The notes beneath the pieces were generated by a model. The model did not search any database. It was not told the DNA's origin and saw nothing but the letters and a program-made list of their open reading frames with translations. Both the position numbers and the translations under genes were made by a program. A DNA stretch of 64,000 nt from Pristionchus mayeri. Its lineage: Eukaryota > Nematoda > Chromadorea > Rhabditida > Neodiplogasteridae. Position 1 is the first letter of the stretch. Each line of letters starts with the position of its first letter. The DNA lies in NCBI GenBank assembly GCA_036245805.1, contig BTRK01000009.1, positions 1 through 64,000 of the forward strand, in the 5' to 3' direction. Of this stretch, positions 39,645 through 53,000 are shown piece after piece.

Positions 39645-42600
39645 TTTTGGGATAGAGTAAACTTCGGGGATAGAATAAACTTCGGGGTTCCGGGTAAATT
39701 TCGGGGATAGAGTAAACTTCGGGGATACGGGTAAACTTCGGGGATAGAGTAAACTTCGGGGATACGGGTAAAATTTCGGGATAGAGTAAACTTCGGGGAT
39801 ACGGGTAAACTTCGGGGATAGAGTAAACTTCGGGGATAGAGTAAACTTCGGGGATAGAGTAAACTTCGGGGATACGGGTAAACTTCGGGGATAGAGTAAA
39901 CTTCGGGGATACGGGTAAACTTTCGGGATAGAGTAAACTTCGGGGATACGGGTAAACTTCGGGGATAGAGTAAACTTCGGGGATACGGGTAAACTTTCGG
40001 GATAGAGTAAACTTCGGGGATACGGGTAAACTTCGGGGATTGAATAAACTTCGGGGATACGGGTAAACTTCGGGGATAGAGTAAACTTCGGGGATAGAGT
40101 AAACTTCGGGGATACGGGTAAACTTTCGGGATAGAGTAAACTTCGGGGATACGGGTAAACTTCGGGGATAGAATAAACTTCGGGGATACGGGTAAACTTC
40201 GGGGATAGAGTAAACTTCGGGGATAGAGTAAACTTCGGGGATACGGGTAAACTTCGGGGATAGAGTAAACTTCGGGGATAGAATAAACTTCGGGGTTCCG
40301 GGTAAATTTCGGGGATACGGGTAAACTTCGGGGATAGAGTAAACTTCGGGGATACGGGTAAACTTTTGGGATAGAGTAAACTTCGGGGATAGAATAAACT
40401 TCGGGGTTCCGGCTAAATTTCGGGGTTAGAGTAAACTTCGGGGATACGGGTAAACTTCGGGGATAGAGTAAACTTCGGGGATACGGGTAATCTTCGGGGA
40501 TAGAGTAAACTTCGGTGATAGAGTAAACTTCGGGGATACGGGTAAACTTCGGGGATAGAGTAAACTTCGGGGATACGGGTAAACTTCGGGGATAGAGTAA
40601 ACTTCGGGGTTACGGGTAAACTTCGGGGATGGAGTAAACTTCGGGGATACGGGTAAACTTCGGGGATAGAGTAAACTTCGGGGATAGAATAAACTTCGGG
40701 GATACGGGTAAACTTCGGGGATAGAGTAAACTTCGGGGATACGGGTAAACTTCGGGGATAGAGTAAACTTCGGAGATACGGGTAAACTTTCGGGATAGAG
40801 TAAACTTCGGGGATAGAGTAAACTTCGGGGATACGGGTAAACTTCGGGGATACGGGTAAACTTCGGGGATAGAGTAAACTTCGGGGATAGAGTAAACTTC
40901 GGGGATACGGGTAAACTTCGGGGATAGAGTAAACTTCGGGGATAGAATAAACTTCGGGGTTCCGGGTAAATTTCGGGGATACGGGTAAACTTCGGGGATA
41001 GAGTAAACTTCGGGGATACGGGTAAACTTTTGGGATAGAGTAAACTTCGGGGATAGAATAAACTTCGGGGTTCCGGGTAAATTTCGGGGATAGAGTAAAC
41101 TTCGGGGATACGGGTAAACTTCGGGGATAGAGTAAACTTCGGGGATACGGGTAAAATTTCGGGATAGAGTAAACTTCGGGGATACGGGTAAACTTCGGGG
41201 ATAGAGTAAACTTCGGGGATAGAGTAAACTTCGGGGATACGGGTAAACTTCGGGGATAGAGTAAACTTCGGGGATACGGGTAAACTTTCGGGATAGAGTA
41301 AACTTCGGGGATACGGGTAAACTTCGGGGATAGAGTAAACTTCGGGGATACGGGTAAACTTCGGGGATGGAGTAAACTTCGGGGATACGGGTAATCTTCG
41401 GTGATAGAGTAAACTTCGGGGATACGGGTAAACTTCGGGGATAGAGTAAACTTCGGGGATACGGGTAAACTTCGGGGATAGAGTAAACTTCGGGGATACG
41501 GGTAAATTTCGGGGATAGAGTAAACTTCGGGGATACGGGTAAACTTCGGGGATAGAGTAAACTTCGGGGATACGGGTAAACTTCGGGGATAGAGTAAACT
41601 TCGGGGATACGGGTAAACTTCGGGGATAGAGTAAACTTCGGGGTTACGGGTAAACTTCGGGGATGGAGTAAACTTCGGGGATACGGGTAATCTTCGGTGA
41701 TAGAGTAAACTTCGGGGATACGGGTAAACTTCGGGGATAGAGTAAACTTCGGGGATACGGGTAAACTTCGGGGATAGAGTAAACTTCGGGGATACGGGTA
41801 AACTTCGGGGATAGAGTAAACTTCGGGGATACGGGTAAACTTTCGGGATAGAGTAAACTTCGGGGATACGGGTAAACTTCGGGGATAGAGTAAACTTCGG
41901 GGATACGGGTAAACTTCGGGGATGGAGTAAACTTCGGGGATACGGGTAATCTTCGGTGATAGAGTAAACTTCGGGGATACGGGTAAACTTCGGGGATAGA
42001 GTAAACTTCGGGGATACGGGTAAACTTCGGGGATAGAGAAACTTCGGGGATACGGGTAATCTTCGGGGATAGAGTAAACTTCGGGGATACGGGTAAACTT
42101 TCGGGATAGAGTAAACTTCGGGGATACGGGTAAACTTCGGGGATTGAATAAACTTCGGGGATACGGGTAAACTTCGGGGATAGAGTAAACTTCGGGGATA
42201 GAGTAAACTTCGGGGATACGGGTAAACTTTCGGGATAGAGTAAACTTCGGGGATACGGGTAAACTTCGGGGATAGAATAAACTTCGGGGATACGGGTAAA
42301 CTTCGGGGATAGAGTAAACTTCGGGGATAGAGTAAACTTCGGGGATACGGGTAAACTTCGGGGATAGAGTAAACTTCGGGGATAGAATAAACTTCGGGGT
42401 TCCGGGTAAATTTCGGGGATACGGGTAAACTTCGGGGATAGAGTAAACTTCGGGGATACGGGTAAACTTTTGGGATAGAGTAAACTTCGGGGATAGAATA
42501 AACTTCGGGGTTCCGGCTAAATTTCGGGGTTAGAGTAAACTTCGGGGATACGGGTAAACTTCGGGGATAGAGTAAACTTCGGGGATACGGGTAAAATTTC

Positions 42601-45600
42601 GGGATAGAGTAAACTTCGGGGATACGGGTAAACTTCGGGGATAGAGTAAACTTCGGGGATACGGGTAAATTTCGGGGATAGAGTAAACTTCGGGGATACG
42701 GGTAAACTTCGGGGATAGAGTAAACTTCGGGGATACGGGTAAACTTCGGGGATAGAGTAAACTTCGGGGATACGGGTAAACTTCGGGGATAGAGTAAACT
42801 TCGGGGTTACGGGTAAACTTCGGGGATGGAGTAAACTTCGGGGATACGGGTAATCTTCGGTGATAGAGTAAACTTCGGGGATACGGGTAAACTTCGGGGA
42901 TAGAGTAAACTTCGGGGATACGGGTAAACTTCGGGGATAGAGTAAACTTCGGGGATACGGGTAAACTTCGGGGATAGAGTAAACTTCGGGGATACGGGTA
43001 AACTTTCGGGATAGTGTAAACTTCGGGGATACGGGTAAACTTCGGGGATAGAGTAAACTTCGGGGATACGGGTAAACTTCGGGGATGGAGTAAACTTCGG
43101 GGATACGGGTAATCTTCGGTGATAGAGTAAACTTCGGGGATACGGGTAAACTTCGGGGATAGAGTAAACTTCGGGGATACGGGTAAACTTCGGGGATAGA
43201 GTAAACTTCGGGGATACGGGTAAACTTCGGGGATAGAGTAAACTTCGGAGATACGGGTAAACTTTCGGGATAGAGTAAACTTCGGGGATACGGGTAAACT
43301 TCGGGGATAGAGTAAACTTCGGGGTTACGGGTAAACTTCGGGGATGGAGTAAACTTCGGGGATACGGGTAAACTTCGGGGATAGAGTAAACTTCGGAGAT
43401 ACGGGTAAACTTTCGGGATAGAGTAAACTTCGGGGATACGGGTAAACTTCGGGGATAGAGTAAACTTCGGGGATACGGGTAAACTTCGGGGATAGAATAA
43501 ACTTCGGGGATACGGGTAAACTTCGGGGATAGAGTAAACTTCGGGGATACGGGTAAACTTCGGGGATAGAGTAAACTTCGGGGATACGGGTAAACTTCGG
43601 GGATAGAGTAAACTTCGGGGATAGAATAAACTTCGGTGTTCCGGGTAAATTTCGGGGATACGGGTAAACTTCGGGGATAGAGTAAACTTCGGGGATACGG
43701 GTAAACTTTTGGGATAGAGTAAACTTCGGGGATAGAATAAACTTCGGGGTTCCGGGTAAATTTCGGGGATAGAGTAAACTTCGGGGATACGGGTAAACTT
43801 CGGGGATAGAGTAAACTTCGGGGATACGGGTAAAATTTCGGGATAGAGTAAACTTCGGGGATACGGGTAAACTTCGGGGATAGAGTAAACTTCGGGGATA
43901 CGGGTAAATTTCGGGGATAGAGTAAACTTCGGGGATACGGGTAAACTTCGGGGATAGAGTAAACTTCGGAGATACGGGTAAACTTTCGGGATAGAGTAAA
44001 CTTCGGGGATACGGGTAAACTTCGGGGATAGAGTAAACTTCGGGGTTACGGGTAAACTTCGGGGATGGAGTAAACTTCGGGGATACGGGTAATCTTCGGT
44101 GATAGAGTAAACTTCGGGGATACGGGTAATCTTCGGTGATAGAGTAAACTTCGGGGATACGGGTAAACTTCGGGGATAGAGTAAACTTCGGGGATACGGG
44201 TAAACTTTCGGGATAGAGTAAACTTCGGGGATACGGGTAAACTTCGGGGATAGAGTAAACTTCGGGGATACGGGTAAACTTCGGGGATGGAGTAAACTTC
44301 GGGGATACGGGTAATCTTCGGTGATAGAGTAAACTTCGGGGATACGGGTAAACTTCGGGGATAGAGTAAACTTCGGGGATACGGGTAAACTTCGGGGATA
44401 GAGAAACTTCGGGGATACGGGTAATCTTCGGGGATAGAGTAAACTTCGGGGATACGGGTAAACTTTCGGGATAGAGTAAACTTCGGGGATACGGGTAAAC
44501 TTCGGGGATTGAATAAACTTCGGGGATACGGGTAAACTTCGGGGATAGAGTAAACTTCGGGGATAGAGTAAACTTCGGGGATACGGGTAAACTTTCGGGA
44601 TAGAGTAAACTTCGGGGATACGGGTAAACTTCGGGGATAGAATAAACTTCGGGGATACGGGTAAACTTCGGGGATAGAGTAAACTTCGGGGATAGAGTAA
44701 ACTTCGGGGATACGGGTAAACTTCGGGGATAGAGTAAACTTCGGGGATAGAATAAACTTCGGGGTTCCGGGTAAATTTCGGGGATACGGGTAAACTTCGG
44801 GGATAGAGTAAACTTCGGGGATACGGGTAAACTTTTGGGATAGAGTAAACTTCGGGGATAGAATAAACTTCGGGGTTCCGGCTAAATTTCGGGGTTAGAG
44901 TAAACTTCGGGGATACGGGTAAACTTCGGGGATAGAGTAAACTTCGGGGATACGGGTAAAATTTCGGGATAGAGTAAACTTCGGGGATACGGGTAAACTT
45001 CGGGGATAGAGTAAACTTCGGGGATACGGGTAAATTTCGGGGATAGAGTAAACTTCGGGGATACGGGTAAACTTCGGGGATAGAGTAAACTTCGGGGATA
45101 CGGGTAAACTTCGGGGATAGAGTAAACTTCGGGGATACGGGTAAACTTCGGGGATAGAGTAAACTTCGGGGTTACGGGTAAACTTCGGGGATGGAGTAAA
45201 CTTCGGGGATACGGGTAATCTTCGGTGATAGAGTAAACTTCGGGGATACGGGTAAACTTCGGGGATAGAGTAAACTTCGGGGATACGGGTAATCTTCGGT
45301 GATAGAGTAAACTTCGGGGATACGGGTAAACTTCGGGGATAGAGTAAACTTCGGGGATACGGGTAAACTTTCGGGATAGTGTAAACTTCGGGGATACGGG
45401 TAAACTTCGGGGATAGAGTAAACTTCGGGGATACGGGTAAACTTCGGGGATGGAGTAAACTTCGGGGATACGGGTAATCTTCGGTGATAGAGTAAACTTC
45501 GGGGATACGGGTAAACTTCGGGGATAGAGTAAACTTCGGGGATACGGGTAAACTTCGGGGATAGAGTAAACTTCGGGGATACGGGTAAACTTCGGGGATA

Positions 45601-46410
45601 GAGTAAACTTCGGAGATACGGGTAAACTTTCGGGATAGAGTAAACTTCGGGGATACGGGTAAACTTCGGGGATAGAGTAAACTTCGGGGTTACGGGTAAA
45701 CTTCGGGGATGGAGTAAACTTCGGGGATACGGGTAAACTTCGGGGATAGAGTAAACTTCGGAGATACGGGTAAACTTTCGGGATAGAGTAAACTTCGGGG
45801 ATACGGGTAAACTTCGGGGATAGAGTAAACTTCGGGGATACGGGTAAACTTCGGGGATAGAATAAACTTCGGGGATACGGGTAAACTTCGGGGATAGAGT
45901 AAACTTCGGGGATACGGGTAAACTTCGGGGATAGAGTAAACTTCGGGGATACGGGTAAACTTCGGGGATAGAGTAAACTTCGGGGATAGAATAAACTTCG
46001 GGGTTCCGGGTAAATTTCGGGGATACGGGTAAACTTCGGGGATAGAGTAAACTTCGGGGATACGGGTAAACTTTTGGGATAGAGTAAACTTCGGGGATAG
46101 AATAAACTTCGGGGTTCCGGGTAAATTTCGGGGATAGAGTAAACTTCGGGGATACGGGTAAACTTCGGGGATAGAGTAAACTTCGGGGATACGGGTAAAA
46201 TTTCGGGATAGAGTAAACTTCGGGGATACGGGTAAACTTCGGGGATAGAGTAAACTTCGGGGATACGGGTAAATTTCGGGGATAGAGTAAACTTCGGGGA
46301 TACGGGTAAACTTCGGGGATAGAGTAAACTTCGGAGATACGGGTAAACTTTCGGGATAGAGTAAACTTCGGGGATACGGGTAAACTTCGGGGATAGAGTA
46401 AACTTCGGGG
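39645..46410. repeat. Mosaic region of the satellite
   Basis: This stretch mixes modules known from elsewhere without one dominant HOR. GAGAAAC monomers are seen at 42,036 and 44,401, TGAATAAAC at about 40,030 and 44,510, the TAGTG variant near 43,014 and 45,378, and CGGAGATACGG several times from 43,240 on. GGGGTTCCGGG with TAAATTTCGG and CTTTTGGGA modules recur. One GGTGTTCCGGG variant lies near 43,635. There is no sequence unrelated to the monomers. It looks like a transition between the left/middle variant set and the right-hand set. Confidence 0.7.
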
Positions 46411-46884
46411 TTACGGGTAAACTTCGGGGATGGAGTAAACTTCGGGGATACGGGTAATCTTCGGTGATAGAGTAAACTTCGGGGATACGGGTAATCTTCG
46501 GTGATAGAGTAAACTTCGGGGATACGGGTAAACTTCGGGGATAGAGTAAACTTCGGGGATACGGGTAAACTTCGGGGATAGAGTAAACTTCGGGGATAGA
46601 ATAAACTTCGGGGTTCCGGGTAAATTTCGGGGATACGGGTAAACTTCGGGGATAGAGTAAACTTCGGGGATACGGGTAAACTTTTGGGATAGAGTAAACT
46701 TCGGGGATAGAATAAACTTCGGGGTTCCGGGTAAATTTCGGGGATAGAGTAAACTTCGGGGATACGGGTAAACTTCGGGGATAGAGTAAACTTCGGGGAT
46801 ACGGGTAAAATTTCGGGATAAAGTAAACTTCGGGGATACGGGTAAACTTCGGGGATAGAGTAAACTTCGGGGATACGGGTACAT
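46411..46884. repeat. 474-bp block, copy 1
   Basis: The block runs from a GGGGTTACGG monomer to a rare GGGTACATTTCGG monomer (A to C change giving ACAT at 46,881). Its minus-strand translation is identical to those of the blocks at 55,774 and 57,124. The left boundary is a TTA (minus-strand stop) and the right boundary is the CAT that gives a minus-strand ATG, so this block shows up as a 157-codon open frame. It follows the repeat period and I do not call it a gene. Confidence 0.8.
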
Positions 46885-46989
46885 TTCGGGGATAGAGTAA
46901 ACTTCGGAGATACGGGTAAACTTTCGGGATAGAGTAAACTTCGGGGATACGGGTAAACTTCGGGGATAGAGTAAACTTCGGGGTTACGG

Positions 46990-47019
46990 GTAAATTTCGG
47001 GGGAACTTCGGGGATACGG
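46990..47019. repeat. Truncated-monomer junction, copy 1
   Basis: A monomer is cut short: GTAAATTTCGGGGG is followed directly by AACTTCGGGGATACGG, so about 7-8 bases between the G run and the next AAAC are missing. It begins 109 bp after the ACAT variant at 46,881 (118 bp from ACAT to the five-G run). The same spacing is seen at four other places. Confidence 0.85.
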
Positions 47020-50000
47020 GTAAACTTTCGGGATAGAGTAAACTTCGGGGATACGGGTAAACTTCGGGGATAGAGTAAACTTCGGGGATACGGGTAAACT
47101 TCGGGGATAGAGTAAACTTCGGGGTTACGGGTAAACTTCGGGGATGGAGTAAACTTCGGGGATACGGGTAAACTTCGGGGATAGAATAAACTTCGGGGAT
47201 ACGGGTAAACTTCGGGGATAGAGTAAACTTCGGGGATACGGGTAAACTTTCGGGATAGAGTAAACTTCGGGGATACGGGTAAACTTCGGGGATAGAGTAA
47301 ACTTCGGGGATACGGGTAAACTTCGGGGATAGAGTAAACTTCGGGGATACGGCTAAACTTCGGGGATAGAGTAAACTTCGGGGATACGGGTAAACTTTCG
47401 GGATAGAGTAAACTTCGGGGATACGGGTAAACTTCGGGGATAGAGTAAACTTCGGGGATAGAATAAACTTCGGGGATACGGGTAAACTTCGGGGATAGAG
47501 TAAACTTCGGGGATACGGGTAAACTTCGGGGATAGAGTAAACTTCGGGGATACGGGTAAACTTCGGGGATAGAATAAACTTCGGGGATACGGGTAAAATT
47601 TCGGGATAGAGTAAACTTCGGGGATACGGGTAAACTTCGGGGATAGAGTAAACTTCGGGGATACGGGTAAATTTCGGGGATAGAGTAAACTTCGGGGATA
47701 CGGGTAATCTTCGGTGATAGAGTAAACTTCGGGGATACGGGTAAACTTCGGGGATAGAGTAAACTTCGGGGATACGGGTAAACTTCGGGGATAGAGTAAA
47801 CTTCGGGGATACGGGTAAACTTCGGGGATAGAGTAAACTTCGGGGATACGGGTAAACTTCGGGGATAGAGTAAACTTCGGGGATACGGGTAAATTTCGGG
47901 GATAGAGTAAACTTCGGGGATACGGGTAAACTTCGGGGATAGAGTAAACTTCGGAGATACGGGTAAACTTTCGGGATAGAGTAAACTTCGGGGATACGGG
48001 TAATCTTCGGTGATAGAGTAAACTTCGGGGATACGGGTAAACTTCGGGGATAGAGTAAACTTCAGGGATACGGGTAAACTTCGGGGATGGAGTAAACTTC
48101 GGAGATACGGGTAAACTTCGGGGATAGAGTAAACTTCGGGGTTACGGGTAAACTTCGGGGATGGAGTAAACTTCGGGGATACGGGTAATCTTCGGTGATA
48201 GAGTAAACTTCGGGGATACGGGTAAACTTCGGGGATAGAGTAAACTTCGGGGATACGGGTAAACTTCGGGGATAGAGTAAACTTCGGGGATACGGGTAAA
48301 CTTCGGGGATAGAGTAAACTTCGGAGATACGGGTAAACTTCGGGGATAGAGTAAACTTCGGGGTTACGGGTAAACTTCGGGGATGGAGTAAACTTCGGGG
48401 ATACGGGTAATCTTCGGTGATAGAGTAAACTTCGGGGATACGGGTAAACTTCGGGGATAGAGTAAACTTCGGGGATACGGGTAAACTTCGGGGATAGAGT
48501 AAACTTCGGGGATACGGGTAAACTTCGGGGATAGAGTAAACTTCGGGGATACGGGTAAATTTCGGGGATAGAGTAAACTTCGGGGATACGGGTAAACTTC
48601 GGGGATAGAGTAAACTTCGGGGATACGGGTAAACTTCGGGGATAGAGTAAACTTCAGGGATACGGGTAAACTTCGGGGATAGAGTAAACTTCGGGGATAC
48701 GGGTAAACTTCGGGGATAGAGTAAACTTCGGGGATACGGGTAAACTTCGGGGATAGAGTAAACTTCGGGGATACGGGTAAATTTCGGGGATAGAGTAAAC
48801 TTCGGGGATACGGGTAAACTTCGGTGATAGAGTAAACTTCGGGGATACGGGTAAACTTCGGGGATAGAGTAAACTTCAGGGATACGGGTAAACTTCGGGG
48901 ATAGAGTAAACTTCGGGGATACGGGTAAACTTTCGGGATAGAGTAAACTTCGGGGATACGGGTAAACTTCGGGGATAGAGTAAACTTCGGGGTTACGGGT
49001 AAACTTCGGGGATGGAGTAAACTTCGGGGATACGGGTAATCTTCGGTGATAGAGTAAACTTCGGGGATACGGGTAAACTTCGGGGATAGAGTAAACTTCG
49101 GGGATACGGGTAAACTTCGGGGATAGAGTAAACTTCGGGGATACGGGTAAACTTCGGGGATAGAGTAAACTTCGGGGATACGGGTAAACTTCGGGGATAC
49201 GGGTAAACTTTCGGGATAGAGTAAACTTCGGGGATACGGGTAAACTTCGGGGATAGAGTAAACTTCGGGGATACGGGTAAACTTCGGGGATAGAGTAAAC
49301 TTCGGGGTTACGGGTAAACTTCGGGGATGGAGTAAACTTCGGGGATAGAATAAACTTCGGGGTTCCGGGTAAATTTCGGGGATAGAGTAAACTTCGGGGA
49401 TAGAGTAAACTTCGGGGATACGGGTAAACTTTTGGGATAGAGTAAACTTCGGGGATAGAATAAACTTCGGGGTTCCGGGTAAATTTCGGGGATAGAGTAA
49501 ACTTCGGGGATACGGGTAAACTTCGGGGATAGAGTAAACTTCGGGGATACGGGTAAAATTTCGGGATAAAGTAAACTTCGGGGATACGGGTAAACTTCGG
49601 GGATAGAGTAAACTTCGGGGATACGGGTACATTTCGGGGATAGAGTAAACTTCGGAGATACGGGTAAACTTTCGGGATAGAGTAAACTTCGGGGATACGG
49701 GTAAACTTCGGGGATAGAGTAAACTTCGGGGTTACGGGTAAATTTCGGGGGAACTTCGGGGATACGGGTAAACTTCGGGGATAGAGTAAACTTCGGAGAT
49801 ACGGGTAAACTTCGGGGATAGAGTAAACTTCGGGGTTACGGGTAAACTTCGGGGATGGAGTAAACTTCGGGGATACGGGTAATCTTCGGTGATAGAGTAA
49901 ACTTCGGGGATACGGGTAAACTTCGGGGATAGAGTAAACTTCAGGGATACGGGTAAACTTCGGGGATAGAGTAAACTTCAGGGATACGGGTAAACTTCGG

Positions 50001-53000
50001 GGATAGAGTAAACTTCGGGGATACGGGTAAACTTTCGGGATAGAGTAAACTTCGGGGATACGGGTAAACTTCGGGGATAGAGTAAACTTCGGGGATACGG
50101 GTAAACTTCGGGGATAGAGTAAACTTCGGGGATACGGCTAAACTTCGGGGATAGAGTAAACTTCGGGGATACGGGTAAACTTTCGGGATAGAGTAAACTT
50201 CGGGGATACGGGTAAACTTCGGGGATAGAGTAAACTTCGGGGATAGAATAAACTTCGGGGATACGGGTAAACTTCGGGGATAGAGTAAACTTCGGGGATA
50301 CGGGTAAACTTCGGGGATAGAGTAAACTTCGGGGATACGGGTAAACTTCGGGGATAGAATAAACTTCGGGGATACGGGTAAACTTCGGGGATAGAGTAAA
50401 CTTCGGAGATACGGGTAAACTTCGGGGATAGAGTAAACTTCGGGGTTACGGGTAAACTTCGGGGATGGAGTAAACTTCGGGGATACGGGTAATCTTCGGT
50501 GATAGAGTAAACTTCGGGGATACGGGTAAACTTCGGGGATAGAGTAAACTTCAGGGATACGGGTAAACTTCGGGGATAGAGTAAACTTCGGGGATACGGG
50601 TAAACTTTCGGGATAGAGTAAACTTCGGGGATACGGGTAAACTTCGGGGATAGAGTAAACTTCGGGGATACGGGTAAACTTCGGGGATAGAGTAAACTTC
50701 GGGGATACGGCTAAACTTCGGGGATAGAGTAAACTTCGGGGATACGGGTAAACTTTCGGGATAGAGTAAACTTCGGGGATACGGGTAAACTTCGGGGATA
50801 GAGTAAACTTCGGGGATAGAATAAACTTCGGGGATACGGGTAAACTTCGGGGATAGAGTAAACTTCGGGGATACGGGTAAACTTCGGGGATAGAGTAAAC
50901 TTCGGGGATACGGGTAAACTTCGGGGATAGAATAAACTTCGGGGATACGGGTAAAATTTCGGGATAGAGTAAACTTCGGGGATACGGGTAAACTTCGGGG
51001 ATAGAGTAAACTTCGGGGATACGGGTAAATTTCGGGGATAGAGTAAACTTCGGGGATACGGGTAATCTTCGGTGATAGAGTAAACTTCGGGGATACGGGT
51101 AAACTTCGGGGATAGAGTAAACTTCGGGGATACGGGTAAACTTCGGGGATAGAGTAAACTTCGGGGATACGGGTAAACTTCGGGGATAGAGTAAACTTCG
51201 GGGATACGGGTAAACTTCGGGGATAGAGTAAACTTCGGGGATACGGGTAAATTTCGGGGATAGAGTAAACTTCGGGGATACGGGTAAACTTCGGGGATAG
51301 AGTAAACTTCGGAGATACGGGTAAACTTTCGGGATAGAGTAAACTTCGGGGATACGGGTAATCTTCGGTGATAGAGTAAACTTCGGGGATACGGGTAAAC
51401 TTCGGGGATAGAGTAAACTTCAGGGATACGGGTAAACTTCGGGGATGGAGTAAACTTCGGAGATACGGGTAAACTTCGGGGATAGAGTAAACTTCGGGGT
51501 TACGGGTAAACTTCGGGGATGGAGTAAACTTCGGGGATACGGGTAATCTTCGGTGATAGAGTAAACTTCGTGGATACGGGTAAACTTCGGGGATAGAGTA
51601 AACTTCGGGGATACGGGTAAACTTCGGGGATAGAGTAAACTTCGGGGATACGGGTAAACTTCGGGGATAGAGTAAACTTCGGGGATACGGGTAAATTTCG
51701 GGGATAGAGTAAACTTCGGGGATACGGGTAATCTTCCGTGATAGAGTAAACTTCGGGGATACGGGTAAACTTCGGGGATAGAGTAAACTTCAGGGATACG
51801 GGTAAACTTCGGGGATAGAGTAAACTTCGGGGATACGGGTAAACTTTCGGGATAGAGTAAACTTCGGGGATACGGGTAAACTTCGGGGATAGAGTAAACT
51901 TCGGGGTTACGGGTAAACTTCGGGGATGGAGTAAACTTCGGGGATACGGGTAATCTTCGGTGATAGAGTAAACTTCGGGGATACGGGTAAACTTCGGGGA
52001 TAGAGTAAACTTCGGGGATACGGGTAAACTTCGGGGATAGAGTAAACTTCGGGGATACGGGTAAACTTCGGGGATACGGGTAAACTTCGGGGATAGAATA
52101 AACTTCGGGGATACGGGTAAACTTCGGGGATAGAGTAAACTTCGGGGATACGGGTAAACTTCGGGGATAGAGTAAACTTCGGGGATACGGGTAAACTTCG
52201 GGGATAGAGTAAACTTCGGGGATACGGGTAAACTTCGGGGATAGAGTAAACTTCGGGGTTACGGGTAAACTTCGGGGATGGAGTAAACTTCGGGGATACG
52301 GGTAATCTTCGGTGATAGAGTAAACTTCGGGGATACGGGTAAACTTCGGGGATAGAGTAAACTTCAGGGATACGGGTAAACTTCGGGGATAGAGTAAACT
52401 TCGGGGATACGGGTAAACTTTCGGGATAGAGTAAACTTCGGGGATACGGGTAAACTTCGGGGATAGAGTAAACTTCGGGGTTACGGGTAAACTTCGGGGA
52501 TGGAGTAAACTTCGGGGATACGGGTAATCTTCGGTGATAGAGTAAACTTCGGGGATACGGGTAAACTTCGGGGATAGAGTAAACTTCGGGGATACGGGTA
52601 AACTTCGGGGATAGAGTAAACTTCGGGGTTACGGGTAAACTTCGGGGATGGAGTAAACTTCGGGGATACGGGTAATCTTCGGTGATAGAGTAAACTTCGG
52701 GGATACGGGTAAACTTCGGGGATAGAGTAAACTTCGGGGATACGGGTAAACTTCGGGGATAGAGTAAACTTCGGGGATACGGCTAAACTTCGGGGATAGA
52801 GTAAACTTCGGGGATACGGGTAAACTTTCGGGATAGAGTAAACTTCGGGGATACGGGTAAACTTCGGGGATAGAGTAAACTTCGGGGATAGAATAAACTT
52901 CGGGGATACGGGTAAACTTCGGGGATAGAGTAAACTTCGGGGATACGGGTAAACTTCGGGGATAGAGTAAACTTCGGGGATACGGGTAAACTTCGGGGAT

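Noticed and set aside
46411..46884. 157-codon minus-strand frames (also at 55,774, 57,124 and 59,329)
   Set aside because: These are four copies of one 474-bp satellite block. Their identity reflects DNA duplication, not conserved coding. They are listed as repeats instead.
48364..49632. 422-codon minus-strand open frame
   Set aside because: It is bounded by a TTACGG stop and an ACAT start variant; the content is satellite only.
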